Both the position numbers and the translations under genes were made by a program. The notes beneath the pieces were generated by a model. That model did not search any database. It saw only the letters and a list, made by a program, of their open reading frames with translations, and was not told the origin of the DNA. Positions 11,193 to 19,463 of a DNA stretch of 64,000 bases are shown one piece after another. Origin of the DNA: Enhydrobacter sp. (lineage in GTDB: Bacteria > Pseudomonadota > Alphaproteobacteria > Reyranellales > Reyranellaceae). The stretch spans positions 1,116,001 through 1,180,000 of the forward strand of contig CP075528.1 of assembly GCA_025808875.1 (NCBI GenBank). Reading direction: 5' to 3'. Numbering within the stretch: the first letter of the stretch is position 1; every line of letters begins with the position of its first letter.

Positions 11193-11467
11193 GGCTCGGT
11201 CGGTTGCCGAAGGTTGGCGTCGTCCGCATGACCATCATCTTGCCGGAGCCACTTAAGGAGGAACTCGACCAGTATGCAGCCGAACACAGCCGGCTGTACG
11301 AACCCGTGGACACCGCAGCGCTGGTCCCGCACATGCTAGAAGCCTTCCTCCGTTCGGATCGCGGTTGGCGCAGCCGTAAGGCGAAGGGAGGCCGTGCGCG
11401 TCAGCCAGGGGTGCCTCCAGCCAGCAAAAAGGCATTAAGCGGTGCCGAAGGCGATGGCTCCGCCTGA
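11180..11467 (+). CDS. DUF2274 protein, second divergent copy
   Basis: A 95-residue protein preceded by a strong ribosome site (GGAGGTGA, about 5 nt upstream), overlapping the tail of the broken first copy. It has its own complete DUF2274 layout: MPDLRLGRLPKVG at the N-terminus, TIILPEPLKEELDQYAA in the middle and VPHMLEAFLRSDRGWRSR, followed by a basic tail. Sequence differs substantially from the split copy, so it is a paralog from another element rather than a recent duplicate. Function of DUF2274 is unknown; the family co-occurs with trb genes. Confidence 0.75.
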   Translation: MPDLRLGRLPKVGVVRMTIILPEPLKEELDQYAAEHSRLYEPVDTAALVPHMLEAFLRSDRGWRSRKAKGGRARQPGVPPASKKALSGAEGDGSA

Positions 11468-11606
11468 AGCTGTCCTTTTGCCGAACCTAACGGTTGGCAC
11501 CCTAAGCGGAATATTGGTTCCGACCCTCTGGCGGAATTTCGGTCGCCGCCGCACGAACTCACGTCCATGACCGCTAGCGGGCGTTCGTTTAGGGCACCTA
11601 ACTCCG

Positions 11607-12327
11607 TCACCGCATCAGGATCTCACGCAGGGCAACCGCAACGAGAACGATACCTGCAACCGCCTCGATCGTCCGCGTGAATGCGGCAATCTGCCTTGGC
11701 CGCGTCTCCGGCAGGCGTGTCACCTGTTGACGGAAAAACACGGCGGTCACCGCGACAAGGGATAGCGTCGCCGCCACGCCCGCCATCATGGCAACGGCAA
11801 GGCGATGCCGGCCTCGGGCACGCCCCGCGTGATCGCGAAGGTCATGACGAACAGCGTCAGCGGACAGGGGATCAGTCCCGCCATGAAGCCGACGGCGGCA
11901 CCTTCCCCAACGCCATGGGCATGGTTCGCACGCCTCGACGCCCGCCACAGCATCCACAAGCCGATAACGCCGAGCAGGCCGCGGCTCAAATCCTCGAGCA
12001 ATGGTGCCCGGCCGACGCCGCCGAAGGCGATTGAGACCAGGGGAAGTGACAGCAGCGCGATCAGGAGACGGCCATGCTCACATGCGTGAAAGACAGCGCG
12101 AGCGAAGCCATCAGGCTGCGCGCCATTCCCACGGACGATCCCGCCAGATAGGTGGCAAGCACCGACTTGCTGTGTCCCGGCGTCATGGCGTGGACGGCGC
12201 CGAATACGATGCCCATCGGCAGGAAGGCGGCGAGCGCGGTCCAGCTGCCGCCGCCGGCAAACGCGCCAATGCGGTCGGCGAACGTCAGATAGATCTCGCG
12301 TTGGACCTCAATAACCCATTGCAGCAT
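11607..12327 (-). pseudogene. Nickel/cobalt transporter, NicO/RcnA family, frameshifted
   Basis: Three minus-strand frames join into one polytopic NicO protein. They are an N-terminal part from 12327 with GAVHAMTPGHSKSVLATYL (the HxxxPGH signature), a middle part reading LLIALLSLPLVSIAFGG then GFMAGLIPCPLTLFVMTFA, and a C-terminal part ending VALREILMR. Frame changes are needed near 12063 and near 11795. The protein would be a membrane Ni/Co exporter. Two separate indels suggest genuine decay, although sequencing error cannot be excluded. It is last in an operon with the MFS gene and repressor upstream. Confidence 0.75.
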
Positions 12328-12354
12328 ACAGACCCAATCGTCACTCCTTGCCGC

Positions 12355-13674
12355 TCACGGCTCGCGCGGCCATTGCGGATGCAGGTTGTCGACGACGAAG
12401 GCGTGAGCATGGCGGCCCTCACCGTGCCGCGCTCCCTCCGCCCAATGCGGATCGTCGTCGGAAAGGCCGGGATGCCGGTGCTCAACGACTTCCGGGTCGG
12501 AAGCCGGCCACAGAAGGGCCGCTGCCACGAGAGCGGCGGCCGCAATCACGGCCAGGATCAGGAATGTCGCGTTGGGCCCGACGGAGGCGCCGAGCCATCC
12601 GGCCAGCGGATAGGTTACAAGCCAGCAGGCATGCGACAACGCAAACTGCGCCGCGAACAAGGCGGGCCGGTCCTCGGGTTGCGAGGAACGCCGCAGCAGC
12701 CGGCCCGAGGGCGTCTGGGCCGCCGAATAGCCGAGGCCGAGAACGAACCAGAGCAGCAGAAGGAGCTGGTAGCCCGAGACAGTGGCCCCAGCCACGAGAC
12801 CAAGGATCATAAGGATCACGCCTGCCAGCATCGCCGCGCGGTCGGATATGGCTTCGAGCAGCCTTGGCAGGGCGAGTGCGGCGACCATCGACCCGCCGCC
12901 GAACGCCGCCAGCGCCAGCGCGGTCGCGCGCTGCGACAAACCGAACTCTCCCTGCACGATGACCACAGTATTGACGATCGCCATCGCACCGGCGGCGGAG
13001 ACCGCCATGTTGACCGCCAGCAGCCCACGCAGCCTCGGGGTGGCGAGGTAAATGCGGGAGCCACGCGTGGTTCGCTCGTAAATGGGGCGCGGCGTGGAAG
13101 GCCTGGGGCTGGGGAGCAGAACCGAGACGACCAGAGCGGCCGAGGCCAGGAAGCCGATCACGGTGCCGGCGAAGAGCGCATAGAAGCTCATCACCGTGAG
13201 AAGGGCCGCAGCGAGCATCGGGCTGAGAAGGCTTTCGAGATCATAGGCCAATCGCGACAGGGAGAGCGCCCGCGTGTAGTCCTTCTCGTCCGGCAGGACG
13301 TCGGGTATGGTCGCCTGAAATGTCGGTGTGAAGCCCGCCGATGCCGACTGCAGCAGAAAGATCAGCACATAGACCTGCCAGACCTCGGTGACGAAGGGGA
13401 GAGCCACCGCCACCGCCGCGCGCACGAGGTCGAGACTGACCAGGATCGCGCGCCGGGGCAGCCGTTCGGCAAAGGCGGCCGCCACGGGTGCGACGCCGAC
13501 ATAGGCGATCATCTTGATCGCCAGCGCCGTTCCCAGCACCGCGCCGGCCTCGCCGCCGGCCAGCTCGAACGCCAGAAGCCCGAGCGCGACCGTGGCCAGC
13601 CCGGTGCCGATCAGCGCGATCACCTGCGCGGCGAAGAGATGACGGTAGGTGCGGTTTGCGAGAATGCCGAGCAC
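12355..13674 (-). CDS. MFS transporter of the nickel/cobalt module
   Basis: A 439-residue major-facilitator protein with about 12 hydrophobic segments and the cytoplasmic loop-2/3 motif region AAFAERLPRRAILVSLDLVR. The C-terminal tail is His/Asp/Glu-rich (about residues 400-430), compatible with metal binding. It lies 8 nt downstream of a CsoR/RcnR-type repressor and upstream of the NicO gene, so metal (Ni/Co) export is the best guess. Substrate is inferred from context only. Confidence 0.78.
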   Translation of the reverse strand: MLGILANRTYRHLFAAQVIALIGTGLATVALGLLAFELAGGEAGAVLGTALAIKMIAYVGVAPVAAAFAERLPRRAILVSLDLVRAAVAVALPFVTEVWQVYVLIFLLQSASAGFTPTFQATIPDVLPDEKDYTRALSLSRLAYDLESLLSPMLAAALLTVMSFYALFAGTVIGFLASAALVVSVLLPSPRPSTPRPIYERTTRGSRIYLATPRLRGLLAVNMAVSAAGAMAIVNTVVIVQGEFGLSQRATALALAAFGGGSMVAALALPRLLEAISDRAAMLAGVILMILGLVAGATVSGYQLLLLLWFVLGLGYSAAQTPSGRLLRRSSQPEDRPALFAAQFALSHACWLVTYPLAGWLGASVGPNATFLILAVIAAAALVAAALLWPASDPEVVEHRHPGLSDDDPHWAEGARHGEGRHAHAFVVDNLHPQWPREP

Positions 13675-13682
13675 TGGCTGTC

Positions 13683-13952
13683 CTAAAGGTACTTGGTGAT
13701 CTCCTTGAACTCCTCGATCGAGCGCTGCTGGCCGGCGGGCAAGGCCTGTGCGGCGTCGCCGAGGCAGTGATCGAGATGGTCGCGGATGAGCGTCTTCTTG
13801 GCCTGGCCTATGGCCTTCTCGACCGCTTGCAGCTGCTGCGCGAGTTCAAGGCAGGGCCGGCCGGCTTCGATCATCGCGACGACGCTGCGCAGATGGCCTT
13901 CGGCGCGCTTCAGGCGCTTGACGATGGCGGGGTGCGAGGAATGGGTGGACAT
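13683..13952 (-). CDS. CsoR/RcnR/FrmR-family metal-responsive repressor
   Basis: An all-helical 89-residue repressor. Cys34, His59 and Cys63 reproduce the C-H-C spacing (25 and 4 residues) of CsoR-type metal sites (GRPCLELAQQL, then RDHLDHC). The conserved RLKRAEGHLRSV helix near residues 13-24 is the DNA-contacting element of the family. First gene of a three-gene operon with the MFS pump and the broken NicO transporter, so nickel/cobalt de-repression is likely, though the FrmR (formaldehyde) branch cannot be ruled out. Confidence 0.85.
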   Translation of the reverse strand: MSTHSSHPAIVKRLKRAEGHLRSVVAMIEAGRPCLELAQQLQAVEKAIGQAKKTLIRDHLDHCLGDAAQALPAGQQRSIEEFKEITKYL

Positions 13953-14051
13953 GCCTCCGGCCTATCCTCCTGGGGAGGATAGAGTCAAGGTCGCTGGGGA
14001 CGTGAACTCCGCCGCAGACTTCGATTGCCGCGGAAGTGCTCAACGGCCAAC

Positions 14052-15281
14052 CTACTTACGCTCTTCCGGCGGCTTGATGTGGCGGAACTGCGCAAGCAGC
14101 AGCAGGTCGTAGGTGATCTTGAGCGCGCCGCAGATCAGGAGCGGCCAGGCCTTGTAGGATGCGGCAAACAAGGCGCCGGCCAGTGCGGGGCTGGCGGATG
14201 CGGCGAGGCTGCGCGGAACGGAGGTGAAGCTCGCGGCGGCGGCGCGCTCGGCCTCCGTTACCAGGGCCATGACGTATGACGAGCGCGTCGGCACGTCCAT
14301 CTGGGAAAGCGCTGCCCGGATCAGCAGCAGGGCAAGGGCAATGCCCAGGTTGGGGGCGAGCGCCGCCAGCATCAGGGCGATGCTGGAGGGAATGTGGGTG
14401 AACACCATCGTGTTGACGAGCCCGATGTGCCGCGACAGCCAGGCGGCGACGGGAAATGAGAAAGCCGACAGTATGCTCGACCAGAAGAAAAACACGCCCG
14501 CGGCTGACAGGGAGAGATCAAACCGCTCGAACAGCCACAGCGCCAGCAGCGACTGCACGACGAACCCGCCGGCGAAGGCGTCGAGGCTGAAGAGTGCCGC
14601 GAGCCTGAAGACGATGGCGCGGGAGGGGCCAAGCGCGGCGGCCGGCTCGCTTGCGGGCGGGCGCTTGGGGATGCGTGCATAGAACAGGCCACCCAGGAGC
14701 CCGACAACCGCATAGAGGACGAACATCAGCTTGATCGCCGTGAGTTGGCCGAGCCCGACCGTGGTCATCACATCGGGGGCGGCCGCAGCGAGCGCGCCAA
14801 CGGCGCTTGCGAGCGCTCCTACAAGGCTGTAGCGCGCGAACATCCTCGTCCGGTTGGCGTCACTCACTTCCCGTGTCAGCGCCGCGTGCTCGATCGGCAC
14901 GAACACGCTCACACTGCCGGCCGACGGGTTGATCGTGCCTGCGAAGGCGACGATCAGAAGGAGCGCGTAATCGTGAACCACGGCGAAGGCGACGCCGGTA
15001 GCGATCATCAGGCTCGCAGCGGCCAGTAGAAGCTGACGATGATCGAAGCGCGGGCCAAGGAAGCCGGCTGCAATAGTGAGCAGCGCCGAGCCGAGGAGCG
15101 ATGCGGTGGCGATGATGCCGACCTCGAGCGGGCTGAAGCCGAGCGCAAGCAGATAGACCGGCAGGAGGACGGCCACGAAGCCGTCGCCGAAATCGCGCAG
15201 CGCCCGCGCTGCAAAGAGGCAGGTCGTCGGGTGGAGCCACTTGCGCGGCTGGACGTCCGTTTGAGCGTCAGAGGAGCCCAT
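14052..15281 (-). CDS. MFS transporter of the chromate module
   Basis: A 409-residue major-facilitator protein with about 12 membrane segments; its N-terminal half (LRDFGDGFVAVLLPVYLLAL, then GFLGPRFDHRQLLLAAA) is recognisable as MFS. It starts within the last 14 nt of chrA, implying translational coupling. MFS genes in this position accompany chrBA in several alphaproteobacteria. The substrate is unknown and a role in chromate resistance is inferred from the operon. Confidence 0.78.
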   Translation of the reverse strand: MGSSDAQTDVQPRKWLHPTTCLFAARALRDFGDGFVAVLLPVYLLALGFSPLEVGIIATASLLGSALLTIAAGFLGPRFDHRQLLLAAASLMIATGVAFAVVHDYALLLIVAFAGTINPSAGSVSVFVPIEHAALTREVSDANRTRMFARYSLVGALASAVGALAAAAPDVMTTVGLGQLTAIKLMFVLYAVVGLLGGLFYARIPKRPPASEPAAALGPSRAIVFRLAALFSLDAFAGGFVVQSLLALWLFERFDLSLSAAGVFFFWSSILSAFSFPVAAWLSRHIGLVNTMVFTHIPSSIALMLAALAPNLGIALALLLIRAALSQMDVPTRSSYVMALVTEAERAAAASFTSVPRSLAASASPALAGALFAASYKAWPLLICGALKITYDLLLLAQFRHIKPPEERK

Positions 15282-16671
15282 AGGCGAGCCCCGCCAGGGA
15301 ACAGGCGGCGAGCACCTTCAGCATACCGACCTTGAAGCGGAACACGGCGATCAGCGCGCCCATGGTGAGCACGAGCGAGGCCACGTTGACCGAGCTCAAG
15401 ATCGGCACATCGACGCTCATGCCGAAGCTGCTCACCTCGATCAGCTCGCCGAAGAGCACGTGCAGCCCGAACCACACCGCGAGATTGAGGATGACGCCGA
15501 CGACGGCCGCGGTGATCGTCGCCAGCGCGGCCGACAGCGCCCGGTTGCTGCGTAGCGCCTCGACATAGGGCGCGCCGAGGAAGATCCACAGGAAGCAGGG
15601 CGTGAAGGTCACCCAAGTGGTGAGCAGGCCACCGAGCGTGGCCGCCAGCAACGGATCGAGCGACCCGGGCGCGCGGAAGGCTCCCATGAAGCCGACGAAT
15701 TGCGTGACCATGATCAGCGGCCCGGGCGTGGTCTCGGCCATGGCAAGCCCGTCCAGCATCTCTCCGGGTTGGAGCCAGTGATAGGTCTCCACGGCCTGCT
15801 GCGCCACATAGGCGAGAACGGCATAGGCCCCGCCGAAGGTCACCACCGCCATCTTGGAGAAGAAGACAGCGATATCGGCAAAGACATTGCCGGTGCCAAA
15901 GGCGGCGACAAGGGCAACCACCGGCGTAAGCCACAGGACGAGGAAGACGCCGGCGATCTTCAACGCCCAGCCAACCGAAGGCCGCGCGTGGGCCGGGATC
16001 GTCTCGCCGAGGACGCTCTCCGCGTCGGCGACCTGCCTGTCGCCCACCTTGCCGTGCCCGTTGGCGGCGAGGAAGGGCGCAAGGCCAGCGCGCCCGCCAG
16101 CAAAGCCGATAAGGGCTGCTGTCAGAATGATGAGCGGGAACGGAACGTGGAAGAAGAAGATGGCTATGAAGGCAGCCGCGGCGAGTGCCATCATGACGTT
16201 GTTCTTGAGGGCGCGCTTGCCGACGCGCACGACGGCCTCGAGCACGATGGCGAGCACCGCCGCCTTAAGCCCGAAGAACAGCGCCTCGACGGCGCCGACA
16301 TTGCCGAAGAGCGCGTAGATCCAGCTCAGGCCCATGATGGCGACGACGCCCGGCAACACGAACAGCGTGCCGGCGACGAGCCCGCCCTTGGTCTTGTGGA
16401 GGAGCCAGCCGATATAGACGGCGAGCTGCTGCGCCTCCGGTCCCGGCAGGAGCATGCAGTAGTTGAGCGCGTGCAGGAAGCGGTTCTCGCCGATCCAGCG
16501 CTTCTCCTCGACGATGATCCGGTGCATCACCGCGATCTGCCCGGCCGGGCCGCCGAAGGAGAGCGCCGCCACCCGCGCCCAGACGCGCACGGCCTCTCCG
16601 AACGGGATGCCGTGGTCGGGCGCAGTGTTGCGCTCGATGGATTGTGTGTCGTTGCTTGCGATCTTGTTCAT
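15268..16671 (-). CDS. chrA: Chromate efflux transporter ChrA
   Basis: A 467-residue bidomain ChrA (CHR superfamily). Each half has the CHR signature: FGGPAGQIAVMHRIIVEEKR with LLPGPEAQQLAVYIGW in the N-half, and FGGAYAVLAYVAQQAVETY with AETTPGPLIMVTQFVGFMGA in the C-half. Exports chromate from the cytoplasm by proton-coupled transport. Follows chrB with a 17-nt gap. Confidence 0.95.
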   Translation of the reverse strand: MNKIASNDTQSIERNTAPDHGIPFGEAVRVWARVAALSFGGPAGQIAVMHRIIVEEKRWIGENRFLHALNYCMLLPGPEAQQLAVYIGWLLHKTKGGLVAGTLFVLPGVVAIMGLSWIYALFGNVGAVEALFFGLKAAVLAIVLEAVVRVGKRALKNNVMMALAAAAFIAIFFFHVPFPLIILTAALIGFAGGRAGLAPFLAANGHGKVGDRQVADAESVLGETIPAHARPSVGWALKIAGVFLVLWLTPVVALVAAFGTGNVFADIAVFFSKMAVVTFGGAYAVLAYVAQQAVETYHWLQPGEMLDGLAMAETTPGPLIMVTQFVGFMGAFRAPGSLDPLLAATLGGLLTTWVTFTPCFLWIFLGAPYVEALRSNRALSAALATITAAVVGVILNLAVWFGLHVLFGELIEVSSFGMSVDVPILSSVNVASLVLTMGALIAVFRFKVGMLKVLAACSLAGLAYGLL

Positions 16672-16688
16672 CGATCCATCCCTGCGCG

Positions 16689-17666
16689 TCAGCGGCGCTT
16701 CTTGCGGAAATACTGGTAAAGGTTATCGAAGACGGGTGCTCCCTGAGCGATGCGCTCCTCGTCGTCCGCATGAGCGATCGCGATGCCGGCGATGAGATGG
16801 GCGATGCCGGTCGCTTCCTCGCGTGCGAACTTGCCGTCCTTGAGGTCGATGTCGTGGACAATCTCGGCGATCGCCCGAAGGGCCGGGTCGTCGAGACCGG
16901 TGCGGGCGAGCAGCACCTCGAAGCTGCAGCGGTCGCCCTCATGAGTGAACTCGCCCTCGAACATGTCGAAGCGCAGCTCGCCCGGCTTGGGGACATAGCC
17001 CTTGCCCGGCACGAAGCGGATGACGGCATCGGGGTCGATGAAGCGGCGGATCAGCCAGCTGCAGGCGATGCGGTCGATGTGGACGCCTTTGCGCGTGACC
17101 CAGATACGACCTTTGAGGTCGTCTGTCCGCGCAGCCTCGGGCTCTGCGGCGTCCATGTCGTTGTCCGCTACGAGCCGGCTCTCGAGTTCAGCAATGGCAC
17201 CTTCCGCACCGAGCCGCCCGGTGGCGCCGAAGAAGTCAATCACAATGACATCGGCGAGCCGCTTGCGCAGGCGCCGGGCATGGGCGCGCGCGTCCGTCTT
17301 CTCCTCACCGCCCGCCGCCGCATCGAACGTCTCCGCGAGCGCCCGGACCTCGGTCGCAATCGCCTCGTAGTCGGCATCACGCGCCGTGTCGAAAAGCGCC
17401 CGCGCCTGGTCGTCCGAGAGACCGTCGATCAGGCGCGCCTCGCAGACCAGCGCCTCGCCGCCGCCCTCGACGATCTCCTTCAGGAGCCACGCGAAATCCT
17501 CCCGCGTCTCGGCAGTTGCCGGAAGTGCGTAGACGGTGCTCTTCACCGCGACGGCGCCGATGGCCTGCAGCCGGCGCCAGACCTTGACGCGCAAATAGGC
17601 CGGCTTGCTGGGAAGCTGGTGGATCAGAAGGAGCCAGGGTTGGTTTGGTGATCGGTCATCGTCCAT
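16689..17666 (-). CDS. chrB: Chromate resistance protein/regulator ChrB
   Basis: A 325-residue protein with the N-terminal ChrB domain (WLLLIHQLPSKPAYLRVKVW and STVYALPATAETREDFAWLL, residues 10-65) and the C-terminal ChrB domain (RIWVTRKGVHIDRIACSWLI, DMFEGEFTHEGDRCSFE). ChrB is a chromate-sensing activator of chrBAC operons in Ochrobactrum-type elements. First gene of the chrB-chrA-MFS operon. The upstream 30 nt contain an imperfect palindrome with CATTGAGGTAATG that may be its operator. Confidence 0.93.
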   Translation of the reverse strand: MDDDRSPNQPWLLLIHQLPSKPAYLRVKVWRRLQAIGAVAVKSTVYALPATAETREDFAWLLKEIVEGGGEALVCEARLIDGLSDDQARALFDTARDADYEAIATEVRALAETFDAAAGGEEKTDARAHARRLRKRLADVIVIDFFGATGRLGAEGAIAELESRLVADNDMDAAEPEAARTDDLKGRIWVTRKGVHIDRIACSWLIRRFIDPDAVIRFVPGKGYVPKPGELRFDMFEGEFTHEGDRCSFEVLLARTGLDDPALRAIAEIVHDIDLKDGKFAREEATGIAHLIAGIAIAHADDEERIAQGAPVFDNLYQYFRKKRR

Positions 17667-18034
17667 GAAAAGACCGTATCATTGAGGTAATGAAAAGGAA
17701 CAGATGTATCACAATCTCTCGGACATCCAGATGGGTTGGCCGCTGCCTCCGGCGGTACCAAGCGGCCGTCACTGAGCCCGCATCTGTGCGCCGCCGCGGC
17801 CGCAGCAACGCACAGATGCGGCGTCATCCCGCCGGCCCCGCCGGAGGAATGAAGGGCGGACAGGTCCGTGAGGTACAGTTGCGGGATCGAAACCTTCTCG
17901 GTCGTTGTTCGCAAGCCGCGACGGGCTCCCGCTGCGGCGTACGACAACCTTCTGGCACCATGAACTGAATGCGACGATGATCGCTGCGCTTACCGTCCAA
18001 GCGTCGCGGACGTGAGACACGCTTGGAGAGTCCG
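17667..18034. other. Intergenic region between chrB and the DUF2274 3' fragment
   Basis: About 370 nt with no convincing gene on either strand. It holds the chrB promoter region at its left end and a 13-bp perfect inverted repeat at 17778-17821. The right edge is the recombination junction with the split DUF2274 gene. Confidence 0.6.
17778..17821. repeat. 13-bp perfect inverted repeat with 18-nt loop
   Basis: The arms CCGCATCTGTGCG (17778-17790) and CGCACAGATGCGG (17809-17821) are exact reverse complements around a GC-rich loop. No T-run follows, so it is not a textbook terminator. It may be a regulator site, a recombination site or a remnant of an inserted element. Confidence 0.7.
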
Positions 18035-18205
18035 GATAATGCCGAGATCCTTGGCCGCGAAAGCGGCCAAGCTCTCGACCCCGCTAAGCTGATCGCACCA
18101 ATGATTGAGCGTTTTATGGCGACGGATCGGGGATTCGCGAAGATGCGCCACGCGGCCCGTTCCCGTTCGCAACCGGCGGGTAGCGCTCCTCCAAGAGGCG
18201 AATGA
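18035..18205 (+). pseudogene. DUF2274 gene, C-terminal fragment (split)
   Basis: The plus-strand frame reads NAEILGRESGQALDPAKLIA and then RFMATDRGFAKMRHAARSRS, which is the C-terminal two thirds of a DUF2274 protein. It completes the fragment at 11037 (the AYADYL and NAEIL segments overlap slightly in the family alignment). There is no plausible own start with a ribosome site. Its 3' end overlaps the convergent LysR gene by 92 nt. Confidence 0.75.
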
Positions 18206-19067
18206 AGTTCCGGAGCGCTGGGTTCTCGTTGCCGTCTCGCCAATAGGCGCGATACCCGATCCGGGTCGAGCCGTTGCCGTCGCGCGCCTCGCGGTAGACG
18301 ACGCCGGTATAGCTGGCTCCCATGCAGGCCTCACACATAAGGCTGACGCCTCGGTTGGCCCCAACCAGGCTCTTGATGTTTTCCGGGCTCACATCGTGCC
18401 GGACGACGTCGGGCAGATCGCCAGGGGAACTGAGCTTGGCAACGAGGATGTCTTGGATCTCCGGTCCCGGATCGCGCTCGCTCAGCAAGAAGCGCTCATG
18501 TTTTAAGTCTGTCCAATAGATGACTTCGTTCGCTGCGAGCGGATGATCCTCGGGCAGAGCGACGATGATGCGCTCGCTCCAGAGCACCATCGAGCGATTG
18601 CAATCTGAAGCCGGCTCCCCGGTGACGATGGCGATGTCGATCATGCTATTCTGTATTCCGTCGAACAATCGCGTTCGCGATCCTTCGATAGTTTTGATCT
18701 CAACCTGGGGAAAGCGACGGCCGTACTCGACAAGACTTGCCCTGAGATTGCCGGCTGAGAGGGACGTGTAGAAGCCGATCGTCAAGTACCCGGCCTCGCC
18801 GCGTCCGACGGCCTTGGCTCCGTCGACGACAATCTGCAAATCATTGAGAACCCGGCGAACGCCGCTCACAAAGTCCCGGCCTGCCGCCGTCGGCCTGACG
18901 CCGCCATTCGTTCGTTCGAACAACGCTACGCCGAGTTGCTCCTCCAGATGTCGGATTCGTCGGCTGAGATTAGACTGCTTGAGGGCGAGCAGATCTGCCG
19001 CCTTGCGAAAACTGCCACAGCGTTCCGCCGCCTCAGCGTATCGCAGATGTTTAAGCTCGATCGACAC
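18114..19067 (-). CDS. LysR-family regulator adjacent to the trb locus
   Basis: The HTH begins at IELKHLRYAEAAERCGSFRK and runs through LKQSNLSRRIRHLEEQLGVA; a substrate-binding domain of about 220 residues follows. The GTG at 19067 is chosen because it puts the helix-turn-helix at the N-terminus (317 residues); an upstream ATG at 19127 would add 20 unconserved residues. LysR genes of this kind commonly close trb clusters, convergent with the DUF2274 gene as here, so control of transfer is plausible but unproven. Confidence 0.85.
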   Translation of the reverse strand: MSIELKHLRYAEAAERCGSFRKAADLLALKQSNLSRRIRHLEEQLGVALFERTNGGVRPTAAGRDFVSGVRRVLNDLQIVVDGAKAVGRGEAGYLTIGFYTSLSAGNLRASLVEYGRRFPQVEIKTIEGSRTRLFDGIQNSMIDIAIVTGEPASDCNRSMVLWSERIIVALPEDHPLAANEVIYWTDLKHERFLLSERDPGPEIQDILVAKLSSPGDLPDVVRHDVSPENIKSLVGANRGVSLMCEACMGASYTGVVYREARDGNGSTRIGYRAYWRDGNENPALRNFIRLLEERYPPVANGNGPRGASSRIPDPSP

Positions 19068-19226
19068 GAGAGCGCTCGTTTCGCCGCGCGGAAACAGCGC
19101 TGTCGAAGAACGCACCGCGTTCCGCATACATCGGAAGCGCTCGGTAGACGTCGTCTGCGCATTTCATCATCTGTGACGCTCCTCACGCTGTTCAATATTC
19201 GCCCCGATACCTACCGGACCTGGAGA

Positions 19227-19439
19227 CTAACGTAGCCGCTCATCTATGGCGGCTTGGGACTTCGCTCTCAAAAGCAAACATAGTATCTCCAAGTCATTCA
19301 GAAGGTGCTCGGGATCGCGGTCGACTGCGGTCCTAAGAGCGTCCTTCAGCCAGTCGCTCATGCCAGGATGGGCGAGCACCCACGCAATCTGCTTTTCGGC
19401 CTCTAGGAGAGGCTCAACGGGCGATTGGGAAGCGGCCAT
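19227..19439 (-). CDS. Conserved small protein of the transfer region
   Basis: A 70-residue soluble, helical protein (PVEPLLEAEKQIAWVLAHPG, then WLKDALRTAVDRDPEHLLND). I recognise it as resembling small hypothetical proteins near traG/trb loci but know no function. The frame is clean, with a normal ATG start and codon use like its neighbours. Confidence 0.6.
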   Translation of the reverse strand: MAASQSPVEPLLEAEKQIAWVLAHPGMSDWLKDALRTAVDRDPEHLLNDLEILCLLLRAKSQAAIDERLR

Positions 19440-19463
19440 TCTGCTCTCCCTTCGTTCCCTTGG

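Noticed and set aside
11468..11606. Possible insertion-sequence end between DUF2274 copy 2 and the nicO remnant (GCGGAAT repeats)
   Set aside because: The short words GCGGAATATT and GCGGAATTTC are suggestive, but no inverted terminal repeat, target duplication or transposase could be seen.
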